DNA from: Coleophoma eucalyptorum
Taxonomy: Eukaryota > Ascomycota > Leotiomycetes > Helotiales > Dermateaceae
Assembly (NCBI GenBank): GCA_026120035.1
Contig: JALRME010000016.1
Coordinates: 62,001-126,000, forward strand
Length of the DNA stretch: 64,000 nt
Direction of reading: 5' to 3'
Shown here piece by piece: positions 10,789 to 20,582 of this stretch (positions are counted from its first letter, which is position 1; each line of letters starts with the position of its first letter). The notes under the pieces were generated by a model. It saw only the letters and a program-made list of their open reading frames with translations. It was not told where the DNA came from and ran no database searches. Made by a program: the position numbers and the translations under genes.

Positions 10789-12594
10789 TCAATCGCCTCT
10801 GGCTCGAGTCCACCACTTCTTAACAAAGTAAAGTACCAGTCCGATGGCCCATACAACGACTAGAACGAGGGTTTGCAATGGAGCAAAGGCGGCTCCTCGC
10901 ACCACGACGAACCCACTTACAGCAGCGAAAATGATGGGTATCAGAAGTAAAGGCTTGTACGGCCTACAAAGCTCCGGTTCTCGGAAGCGTAGAACAATAG
11001 CTCCAAGCACAGTCAGGAAAAAGAAAGTGTACTCTCCCAAGCCGTTGAAGGTCAACAGTGCGCGGAAGTTTCCGAGCAATATGTAGAGAGCGGAGATGAC
11101 GGTTGACAGAATCAAGGCATTTATAGGGGCATCCGATTTCGACTTAGCGAGATCACCCTCGGCAGCCATGTCACCGGCATCCTTCGACGCAGTGCCCACC
11201 TTACCAACAACAGCAAAGAGTTCGGGAAGCCAGCCTTTGCGCGCAGCCGCGACGGCCATGCGACCGGCGACGAACGAGTTTCCAAGGAGGGAGCCAGCAA
11301 CGACAAGGCAGATAAGAACTGCCGCTACAATGCCGAAAACAGGGCCAAGGAGTCGGGCTATCGCCGTCTTAATGGCCTCAGTCAGCATCGAAAGAATAGG
11401 CAAGACCAGAGAGAGAACTCACCACAGCGACGCTGTCAGTCGTTGAAACGACATCCCAAGGCAACAGCACGTAGTATGCGGTATTAGCTGCAATGAAGCA
11501 AAGTATGATAGTCGGGATAGCGGCGTTGATTGACAGCGGAAGCTGCCGAGACGGGGCAGAGAGCTCGGCCGAGATGTAGATGGCCTGCGAGTGTAAGGAT
11601 TCTTGTCTGGAACTACTGGAGTGGGGGGAGGGAGAGGCTTACCTTGTCCCACCCTGAATATGCCCATAAGGCTCCATAGAGGGCAGCAGAGTAGTGCCCC
11701 AACATCTCCCACTGTCCGATATCTCGCCAATCGATCTCGTCCCCATCCGGTGTGACGGTCTTCCGGAAATCGAACCAGTTGTGCGTGTACCAGTCTCGAC
11801 CGCCGACATCACGGTCGGGGTTGGATACTTGCATTATAACTACGCAGATACCAGCCAGCACGACGGCAAAGATGGTAAGGAACTTGGTGCCGACAAATAA
11901 ATTGTTCAGCCGGGTGCTTGCAGTCGTGCTGATGGAGTTGGCAAGGCTCACGGCCACCACGATCAAGATGGAGAACAGCTTGTGAACGATACTTCCAGCC
12001 CCATCGGTCTGGCCGGCAGCAGAGTAGATACTCTCGACAAACACAATGCTGAGGATCGCCAGGGTAGCGGGCATGACCGCGACAATCCACGTCCAAGCGG
12101 CCAGAAAGCCAAACACGTCTCCAAAGATGTACTGAAGGTAGGGCTGAACGCCACCTAGGGGTATTGTCAGTTATGATGTTCTTCTAAAGGCAAACCGCTC
12201 TCTTGTGTTGTTAATATGTTAAACTATGAACTCTTAGCCACGAACCTTCCCCAGGAATTGCGGTCCCAAGCTCTGCCATGGTAGTCGCCCCAGTCCATGC
12301 CAACACACCGCCGACGACCCAGATCAGGAGGGCGGCACCCACAGAGGGGACATTGGTGTCGATTGCACCCGGAGACGTGAAAATACCACTTCCAATAACG
12401 ATGCTTATGATGATGGCAAACGCCTCCACCGTGCCGAGGTTTCTCTGGAAGGTGCCTTCTTCCAACGCACCCTCCACGTTCCCATTGTCCTGGCGCCCTT
12501 CCTCGATGGGGGCTGGGTCTACAAGCATCAATGAAGACTGGCTGGGGTCAGCCAGCAGTGGCTGGCGCACATCGCCATCAGTAGCTGGAGCCAT
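10789..12594 (-). CDS. amino-acid permease, LAT/MUP1-like, APC superfamily
   Basis: Polytopic plasma-membrane transporter. Exons on the minus strand: 12246-12594, 11643-12154, 11423-11584, 10789-11376, about 536 residues. An in-frame ATG nine codons upstream (12621) is also possible; I prefer the second because the family starts with a short polar tail. After an acidic N-terminal tail the first helix contains the GSGIFTSPG signature of APC transporters, and about 12 hydrophobic helices follow, ending in a basic tail (KKWWTRARGD). The order of helices and the W-x-Y-x-GW motif (ALWAYSGWDK) agree with the L-type/methionine-permease group. The substrate is not determined. All introns have normal GT..AG ends and keep frame, so the gene looks intact. 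Confidence 0.92.
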
Positions 12595-13376
12595 TGTCAG
12601 TTGTTGTTGGGTACAATGCAATTCGATGAACCCTGAAGCGTTTGTATAACGATGCGGACGAAGTCACGCTGCGGGGGACCAATGGCGCTAGGGTGGGGCA
12701 TTATGGTGAAAGTCATAGCGCTGACAAACCACGCCGGTTTCGACATTTCGGCTACCAACCTCTCCTTTTCAGCCATGTTACCTGCTTAGGTATGGATCTA
12801 AATGGCCTGGAAAGGCAAAATGCAGACCCAATCCGCCGTGTAATAATAGAGCGTGGGCTTCCATATGGAGGTAGCAAAGACGTGATACTTCAAAAATAAT
12901 TCGATATCCCTTGACCAATATCTCTGACTAGGAAAGTCATAAACTTTTTGGATATATCCGGGGTCTTCATGTTGTAATGATATGTAACCATATATTTTAG
13001 ACTGTTTCTTAAACGGTTCATTGGAAGTCGTCTGCAACCACTCAGTTAATACTTGAATACCAACTGGTTCGATCTCTAACTAATGCTAATAATAGTCATC
13101 ATGCAACTCATCTGCCTGAAATCGATTTGTATGGTTTTGTCACCCCTCCCCCTAAAACTTCAAACTAGAATTATGACCAATCAAGAGTATTGGGTGACTT
13201 GATCTCATTTACAAAGCTGTAGCCAGAAAGAATGTTCTCTACAATCTCTTTCGAGAAGATATTTAGATTAAAATTTGTAATTTTAGTAGTAGTCGTCTGT
13301 CAATGTAAAAAATACTCCTGTTTGCTCTTTCGGCGAAGCGGAATGATTAACAAAAATAAGATTACAAGGCGGCTAA
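12595..13376. other. intergenic, no gene seen
   Basis: Upstream of the permease and downstream of the dead methyltransferase. Two 80-codon ORFs have no recognisable content. AT-rich from about 12,900 onward. Confidence 0.35.
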
Positions 13377-14803
13377 TTATCCATGTAACATAGAGCTATG
13401 TAATTTCGTTATTATGAGAGTCAATACAAGAATATGTGCTTCTAAAATCCATAACCGACTTCCAATAGGTTTAAAACCACCATTCCATGAGAAGCGGGGA
13501 TCAGCAAGCTAAAATAATGACCTCCACTCCTCCAACCCTCGCTCTTTTCCATATCCATCACTATAATACGGTCAGTACAGTGAAAATTTCAAGTCATTTA
13601 ACCCAGTAGATAACTTGGGCACTGAAAATAAGCAGCAACTACTACTGACCTCTCATATGCCTCACCCGCTGGCCTTCCTTCTCCCGGATCTGCCAGCCCA
13701 TGATCTTGGATCAGAATCTTTGCTTCGGGCTTTAATGTTGGTTTCAAAGAACGAAGAGCTTTGATAACTAAAGTGTCTGGGTGGTTGTGCAAGACCACAC
13801 GCCAAAAGTAGATGTCAGCGTTCTTGATAGGCTGTGGGTTGAACATGTCTTGGTTCATAAACGTCATGCGCTCTACCAAACGCTCGGGTGCTTGAGATCC
13901 TTCCGTGTGAAGATCCTGCACCACAAATTTGAGACCAGGGAACTCGTTCGCAATAGCTATACTTGCATGGGCATTGGGTCGCCCAGTCTGGGTATTTGTA
14001 TAAATATTAGCACATGCCTTGACGTTTTCTTGGTTGTAGTGGCGACGTACATCAACAACAGTTCCATTCCCAAAGTCTCCCCATGGGTAATTATCCACCA
14101 AATAGCTATCTTCCCACCCTTCACCCTCACTCAGGATTTGCATAGGTTGTCTGAAAGATTCAATGCCTCTATCGGCGGCGGCTATTTCCGCAGACCATGT
14201 CGACTCACGACTTCTCTGCAACGACACATCTACCTCTTTGGGGTCCTGACTCCCAGGTCATTTCTGCAAATCGTCGACTGTCTTCGCCGCTAAGGGCCAA
14301 AAATGGCCATTCAGGAAATAAGTCCAAGAATCCATCCGAGGGTCTTCCGTTAACAATCTTGATGCTTCTGTATGCGCTACCTGTCCCTTTTCTGGCTCAT
14401 AGAATATGCTATTCGTCATTGCGTGTCGGACAAGACGGCGAAACTGGGACTCATTGACGGAACAAACTGCGGAGAAGTTTTTGTAACTGATTGAACCATC
14501 AAGTGGTACATTTTGTGCAATCCTGAAGCGATTGATCGCTTGTAAAGTTACTAGATTGAGGGGCTATAAAGTCACCCAGGTCAGTTAGAAGGCGGTGATG
14601 GTCGGGTATTGCACTCTCACACTCCATGTCATATTGCGAATGGTATCGCGCTCTCCAATCAATACACGCTGTAAGTCTGGGATCATATCTATGATATCCC
14701 ATCGCGCCGTTCGCCCAGCTTTATCATGCACAACTGCTTCCAGCGATTTAGATAACGTAGTGCGCATAGTAGCAGCAACCGCAACAAGACAATTCTCAGG
14801 CAT
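13377..14803 (-). pseudogene. O-methyltransferase (plant COMT-like, family 2) pseudogene
   Basis: A full-length relic of a fungal SAM-dependent O-methyltransferase reads along the minus strand. The N-terminal dimerisation part (IDMIPDLQRVLIG, then LQAINRF, RRLVRHAMTN) is followed by the catalytic domain (RMTFMNQDMFNPQP, YFWRVVLHNHPD, KILIQDHG) and an ending GLEEWRSLF with DPRFSW. It is broken by an in-frame TGA at 14258-14260, at a place where relatives have tryptophan, and by an in-frame TAG at 13509-13511. The glycine-rich SAM motif, after removal of a 67-nt intron, reads DTGRPNAH instead of the usual DxGGGxGH. The first exon probably begins at 14803. Introns near 14,550-14,630, 13,980-14,050 and 13,560-13,650 are still recognisable. 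Decay looks moderate, so inactivation is fairly recent. Confidence 0.85.
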
Positions 14804-15519
14804 GGCGATGCACTTGTTCGGTGATGATCACCTGATGAGTTTAGATGGAATTAGTGATATCTTCACACGGAATAAGTCTAAGAGAGCAAAGACCTATCAT
14901 AAGCGCATATGCCTTTGCATACGGACTGGAGAATCAATTGGTCAAAATTATATGGTGAAGCTTAGCTTTGCGGCGTTAACTGGTACTCTGTCACAAAACG
15001 CGATCTTTTGAAGGTATCGACAGATGCAAAACAATTATCCGAAGTTACAGGCTACTGCTTGAGTATGGGGGAGATTTGCTTGCTAAGAGGCTCTAACGCA
15101 TGGCTGGGACTTTAATTGGGACAACAAGGAATCTTGTATAAGTTTCAGACGCCTTGCTGATCTCCAGCAACTTGATAGGACTCGAACTTTGCTTGGCCAA
15201 CTTTTTCTGGCTGGCCTGCTCGATCACAGCCTTGTCAAATTATCTACTGCTACGTCTTCGACACGAAAATTATCGACCTACACAGCGCCGAAGACTGGCA
15301 TACGAGAGCTGATTCTTAATATTATAGCAAGTACAAATCCACCTGAAACGTTCTAAGTCTATATAAGAGTTTGTTTTATGCTCTACTTTCATTATGGAAA
15401 TCTTAGTATATTGAAGGCACGTGCCGTATGAACGGACCTTTTTTGTCTCCAATCACGTGCTTCTACCCCGTTCTATTCATACGGAGCCTGGATCATACAT
15501 ATTCATAGGATACGTACAG
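14804..15519. other. intergenic, no gene seen
   Basis: Upstream of the methyltransferase relic. Short ORFs only; no motif recognised. Confidence 0.35.
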
Positions 15520-16135
15520 TTATATTCCAATAGAAAGTCTATTTATTAAGTAGGAAATTTTAGATTTAACATTAGAATAAAATAATAAGGTTAAATATGA
15601 AAACAAGACAAGTTGTTGCAAGCAACGATGCAAGGGATCAATAGAGAGAGAGAGAATTGAGGGTATTGACATTGACATTGTAGAATGAAGGTGAAGGACT
15701 GCCTGGAGGTCTATTTACATGTAGATGCCCGTCGCGTGATCACATGACCCCTTTCTTTCAACTCAAGTTATTAAGACGACTTTATTGGAAAGTTAATTTA
15801 TATGAAGGAAAGTCTATTTACTAAGCAGGAAATTTTAGATTTAATATAAAAATGAAATAATAAGGTTAAATACGAAAACAAGATAAGTTATTGAGGCTTA
15901 ATTGGAAAGTTAAATTGTATTAAGGAAAGTCTATTTAATAAGCAGGAAAATTTAGATTTAATATGAAAATGAAATATCAAAGTAGAATGCGAAAACAAGA
16001 TGAGTTCTTGAGGCTTAATTGGAAAGCTAAATTATATTAAGGAAAGTCTACTTACTAAGTAGGAAAATTTGGATTTAATATGAAAATGAAGTATTAAGGT
16101 TTAATAGGAAAATGAAATAATAAAGTATAGCCTGA
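15520..16135. repeat. AT-rich tandem repeat, about 118-bp unit, roughly four copies
   Basis: The phrase AAAGTCTATTTA followed by AGCAGGAAA and GATTTAATAT recurs near 15535, 15810, 15927 and 16044. The last three are spaced 117-118 bases. The first-to-second distance is 273, which is one period plus exactly 155, the length of an inserted LTR (150) and its 5-bp target duplication. Units differ by scattered transitions. No coding capacity. Confidence 0.85.
15614..15763 (+). mobile_element. solo LTR-like element, family A, copy 1
   Basis: 150 bp starting TGTTGCAAGC and ending TTTCAACT, flanked on both sides by CAAGT (15609-15613 and 15764-15768), a perfect 5-bp target-site duplication. It interrupts the first unit of the tandem array. 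A second copy of the same family lies at 40937-41085. No internal region is present, so it is a solo LTR or a very short LTR-derived element. Confidence 0.85.
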
Positions 16136-16298
16136 ATAATAGCTCTACGATTTCATAGAAGAAGCAGCTTCCTCTCCCACTGTCGAAGGAATTTTTGATA
16201 TTCAAGTAACTACTTCTACACTATTCTTTAGACACCCATATCAAAACTTGTCTCCAAATCATTTCCCTTTTTAAACAAGGACCTCTTATCCTATCAAT

Positions 16299-16662
16299 AT
16301 GCAGATTCACGTAAATCGCTAGAGTTGAAGAATCGCTGCAGTGAACTGGCTAATGTTACTTCAAGGCTCCCCTCGTACTCATTGCCCTGCTCCCGACCCT
16401 TGGCTGGTCTTGCGCTACATACGCCTTTTGTCTTTGTCAGAATGGCGACAATAGTTTTAACGATGCCATTACAAAGAAAGCTTGTGGCAATTTTGGGGGC
16501 AACTATATGAAGTTTGACGATGGTCGCCATTACTGCGCAGCCGGATCAGCTAGCGCCGGTATCGGTGGAGTACAGCCATTACTCTTAAGCAACTGCCGCT
16601 TCAGACAGGCATGCAACAACTATGGTGCTGCTGGTGACTCTAACTGCTGGGCGAAACAATAG
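16299..16662 (+). CDS. small cysteine-rich secreted protein (effector-like)
   Basis: Two exons, 16299-16310 (only four codons, MQIH) and 16366-16662, separated by a 55-nt GT..AG intron with a CTAAT branch site; 102 residues. The spliced N-terminus gives a clean signal peptide (MQIHAPLVLIALLPTLGWS). The mature part of about 80 residues has seven or eight cysteines (CATYAFCLC, KKACGNF, HYCAAG, SNCRF, QACNN, SNCW) and many Gly and Asn. I recognise no family. Size, secretion signal, cysteine content and the repeat-rich surroundings match the usual profile of fungal effector candidates or small secreted antimicrobial proteins, which is inference. The start is the only ATG that puts a signal peptide in frame. 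Confidence 0.7.
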
Positions 16663-17041
16663 AGGGAGATTAGAGTATTAAGGGTAGGGGTTCTCACAAT
16701 GTATATACTAGGAAATGAGTAGAGGCGGCTCTTGCCTGGACTTTGTATATACTTAGAAACACGGTATAAACTATTGAACTCTGTAAATCCATTCCGAAGG
16801 GAAATTTCTACCAAGTATGTGTAGGAGGTCTAGTTCCCTTTATAAATATATGTCTTTCTCATGCTATTGCATACTAGTTCTCCCTAGAGACCTGTGTATT
16901 CTATTGAACTATGTCCAATGTCTCTAGTACTTCTTTCTAAGGCGAGCGTCCGCGCTCGCTCTTGGTCTACTTTTGGATATGCGTAAAGCACAAACTATAT
17001 ACAACGAAGAATTTAATATATAGGATATATAATCGAATTAG
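16663..17041. other. intergenic, no gene seen
   Basis: Runs from the secreted protein stop to the family B LTR; holds its 3' region. Bases 17037-17041 (ATTAG) are the LTR target duplication. Confidence 0.35.
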
Positions 17042-17363
17042 TGTAAGGACACAGGTTTGAGCAATGGCAGGATAGAGGTGTTTGGGAGCACAACAATAAC
17101 CTTATATTGACTATATCCTATAGGTCTCGTACGAAGGACACAAAAAAGATAAGAAGGAGAAGAGAAGAAAGAATCCAAGTTCCATAACAAGTTCCCTTTA
17201 TATGCTTCCTGGGTCCGAAACCCCTCCGAATCTGCTCATACTCGCTTATGCCATTAGGTCATGTGACATACCGAATGTTAGGTGACAAGTATCAAATCAC
17301 ATGACATATGTCCAATATCTTCGAGGATCCAATCTCATACTCTGGGTAGATTAGGTTCTTACA
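17042..17363 (-). mobile_element. solo LTR, family B, copy 1 (inverted)
   Basis: 322 bp beginning TGTAAGGACACAGG and ending GGTTCTTACA, with TGTAAG/CTTACA inverted ends. It is flanked by ATTAG at 17037-17041 and 17364-17368, a perfect 5-bp target duplication. It is the reverse complement of the copies at 19173-19453 and 39251-39519, sharing long stretches such as GTCCTTCGTACGAGACCTAT. Confidence 0.88.
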
Positions 17364-17368
17364 ATTAG

Positions 17369-18568
17369 TAAAGTTGCCTGTACGTACTACTTAATTATAT
17401 CAAGTGATTAAGTTATAACAATTTACGCTTAAGAAAATACCTAGCGAAATTTAGTATTATATAAAGCTTACATGATATAGCATACTACCCCAGTCTCACT
17501 ATACTTAATATGTATACGGCAAGTCATTAGCTTGTTCAATTGGTATTTCATTAGTCTACTTTAGAAAGATAATGTCCCATCCTCCCTTACATCTCATCCA
17601 CTTTCGCCGTTTAGTTTAAATCTTTACTAACTTCTTACAGATAGATATAGGAACTCTTACCTCGGAGTGGAACTTCTTCATACTGTTCCCCGGAAGACTT
17701 GACAAGCTAGAGGCATAACTGTAATCAATAAGAGTCGAAACCCGACGCTATGGCTTATATAATCAAATTAGGTATAATGACCGCACTTGTAAGCAAGCTT
17801 AAGGTTCAATTGATATAGAATAAGTAGTGTTTTCTTAAAGGTGTTGTTATATTATACTCAAAATCGTAGCATTTTGGTGTCTTAGGGTGGCGGTTCGCTT
17901 GGAGTTCGCTTGTGAAATACGTTATATATATTCCTAGTGTATTATAACCAAACTATGAAGAAGCAAGTTCGTAGAGGAGTTCAATAGTCTATAGACCATC
18001 GTATACGTTTAGCTGAGCTCAACTTGTAGCCTTTATAGCGTTCCACATTTTCCTATATTAACAGAATTTCTAGTACAGATTTCAATCATAGGGGAGATGC
18101 ATAATTTTGATAGAGGGTAAGTATTTGACTGGAGCTTTGCGTTATGAATCTCTAGCGTTAATTTCTACCGATGTGCTTTAGATTTTAATTTCTGTGCAAA
18201 TATATTGCTTTGAATTCGTAAATAAAACAAGTGGAGCATCTCGGGCAGAAATTTCGTACGTCAGAAAAGGTAGGTGTAAGAAAAAGTGAATCTAAGAAAA
18301 ATACCAGGTAACCACCGTGGTCGCTACACTCACCTTTCCTCACCTGTGCTTATCTATGATCACCTTTAAACAGCGAAATGAGAAGGCCAAAGAGAGCAGG
18401 TGAGAAAAACCGCCTTATGAAATCTGAGGCTTATGTACGGCAGAGCAGATGGGATGCCCAGTTCTCCTCAGTCTATGGTCATATGTGATAGTTCTTCCTA
18501 CTACTTGAGTCTATATTCCAGGTCCAAGATAACAAGACGTGTAAAGCAAAAGAAAAATAGACAAAAAC
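17369..18568. other. AT-rich non-coding stretch
   Basis: No ORF above 60 codons and no recognisable protein. Base content and TpA-rich texture suggest an old repeat altered by RIP-like C-to-T mutation, but I could not assign a family. Confidence 0.35.
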
Positions 18569-18701
18569 ATACAACAGTAGGTATTTTCTGGTGGTCACCC
18601 ACCTAACTACTCATCTACCGATCTAAGGCTTTCATTAGATTAATGCTCGGAAAGGCCGCTCCTAGCTTAGATGGCGAGCACACTACCCTACCAAATTGAG
18701 T
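18569..18701 (-). rRNA. 5S rRNA-like sequence, probably a pseudogene
   Basis: On the minus strand the 3' half matches fungal 5S rRNA closely: GAGTAGTTAGGTGGGTGACC followed by ACCAGAAAATACC and CTGTTGTATGT, then a T-run that would be a Pol III terminator. The middle has AAAGCC at the right spacing and CCGAGC near the expected A-box side. The 5' third is strongly diverged (TAGGGTAGTGTG is recognisable, but the usual ACATAC start is missing) and contains about 13 extra bases, so a functional gene is unlikely. Fungal 5S genes are dispersed, so a lone copy is normal. Confidence 0.65.
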
Positions 18702-18959
18702 AGGCTATATAAATAGGAGGTGAAGTAAAACCCCTCTAGGTGATTATAGTAAGTCGTGGTGATCCGAGGTAATCCGAAGTAATCCCTTCGTATGTGATAT
18801 ATAGATAAGTAGGCCTGTACCTACGGGTCAAAGAGGTGATTCGGGGGAACGTAAGTAACTAATACAAGTTTCTATAAGTATAGACGTATATCCTATAGAT
18901 AAATAGTAGCTTCTTGCTTTTAGATATAATTATATGTAATCTATAACCTTAGAAAATAA

Positions 18960-20480
18960 CGCCTAAAAATATAACTCTAAAAGAGCGGATTGCTCGTGCT
19001 ATACTACGAGGTTATACTCAAGAGAGTATAACTACTCGTGAGTCAACCAAAAGTTAGGTTGAGCTCCTAGAACTTACGCTAGTAACAAAAGATAGGTATA
19101 TTAATACTTAGGATATATGGATAGAGTAAGTATAATCTATATATCTTATTAATATTAGAATATTTTGCTAACTGTAAGAACCTGACCTGCTCAGAATAGA
19201 CAATTGGGAATCCAGATATATGTCATGTGACCCAAGATAGTATGCGTAAGCGAGTATGAGCAGAGTCGGAGGGGTTTCGGACCCAGTAAGCATATAAAGG
19301 GAACTTGTTATGGAACTTGGATTCTTTCTTCTCTTCTCCTTCTTATCTTTTTTGTGTCCTTCGTACGAGACCTATAGGATATAGTCAATATAAGGTTATT
19401 GTTGTGCTCCCAAACACCTCTATCCTGCCATTGATCAAACCTGTGTCTTTACACTAACTACTTTTTAGATTCCCATCGATTAGAGAATTCAAAGAGCTAG
19501 ATATTACTTCTTTCCCTTCTACCGAGCTTCTAAATTTTTTTATAGAGTACTATAGTGCTTCTAGAGACAGCCGAATAAACGATCTACCTACTATAGAATC
19601 AGTCTATAATATAATATCTAAGTTCTCTAGTGTATTCTACTAGAGAACCTTAATATCTATTCTAAAGCTACTTATTAATAATGTTTATAATATTAGTTAG
19701 TACTTGTTTTTGAAAAGATATCTACTAATAAAGTAAGGCTATTCGAGGAACTATCAAACGAAAACTCAATCTTACTATAGAAAAGGTTAAAAAATTCCTT
19801 ATTAGCTAGAAAGACCTAGACGTTATAATAGATTACCTATATTATAATAATACTTACGATTTCCCGTACGAGCAATATCAAGTCTAGCTATCCTTTTTCC
19901 TTATGCTATTATCTATAATTGATGCTAGAGCTTCTTATTTGAAGTTGCAAATTATTAGTTATCTACGAGGTACTCTCCGGTTTGATCCGAACTGTTATTA
20001 ATGGCACATAGGTTATAGGGTGTAACATTTAGATTGTTTATTGCGACGTCATACCACACAATATCTATGACAGCAGCAGTTGGTTTATTAGGGACTTCGA
20101 CATATGTATACCTGAGGAGGGTGAGCTTTGGTTGAAGGCTGGGACTTCGGGCTGGAGTATAGTTAATTGTAAGGTTTCGAAGCGTGAACACGATTCGTAT
20201 TTCTTCTCGAAGCTTAAGAAGTTCCTTTTCCCTTTAGAGGACGTCGAATAATTACTAGCTCTAAAAAGACCTCTATCTAATTAAAAGTACTTAGACCGTT
20301 TTCTTCGTCAAGGTATTTATTAAATAGGTACGAAGCTATATATTAAAGCCTACGAATTAGACTAATACTAGTTGGTTGCCTTAAACAGTACCCTAGATCG
20401 ACGTGTTAGGTATTATTTAGGTATTATCCAAGCTGGAGAAAAAGCGTGTAGATAAAGATGTCTTGAACGTATCAAAAAAG
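18960..20480 (+). pseudogene. relic of a DUF3435/FluG-type tyrosine recombinase gene, split by an LTR
   Basis: Heavily decayed coding sequence on the plus strand. Before the LTR, frames read RGYTQESITTRESTKS and then VELLELTLVTKDRYINT. After it come STELLNFFIEYY, TIESVYNIISKFSSVFY, KDLDVIIDYLYYNNTYDF and QLSFFLMLLSIIDARASYL (the last with an in-frame stop just before). This last block lines up with the conserved region of fungal DUF3435 (FluG-domain) proteins, the family to which Starship captain recombinases belong. Many stops fall where Trp or Gln is expected (TGG or CAG to TAG), as RIP would produce, and there are frame changes. Further downstream, KYLDRFLRQGIY and RRVRYYLGIIQAGEKACR look like more of the same or a second relic. 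Family assignment is by memory of motif order, without alignment. Confidence 0.55.
19173..19453 (+). mobile_element. solo LTR, family B, copy 2
   Basis: 281 bp from TGTAAGAACC to GTCTTTACA, flanked by CTAAC at 19168-19172 and 19454-19458 (perfect 5-bp target duplication). Inserted into the DUF3435 relic; opposite orientation to the copy at 17042, with 1.8 kb between them. Confidence 0.9.
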
Positions 20481-20582
20481 GTATATCTAAGTAGCAGTCA
20501 AATTGGTATGAACATAAGCCTTGTAGCATAAATTCACATGGAAATGTACTAATTCAAGTCATAGAATTGTTGTAACGCCGAG

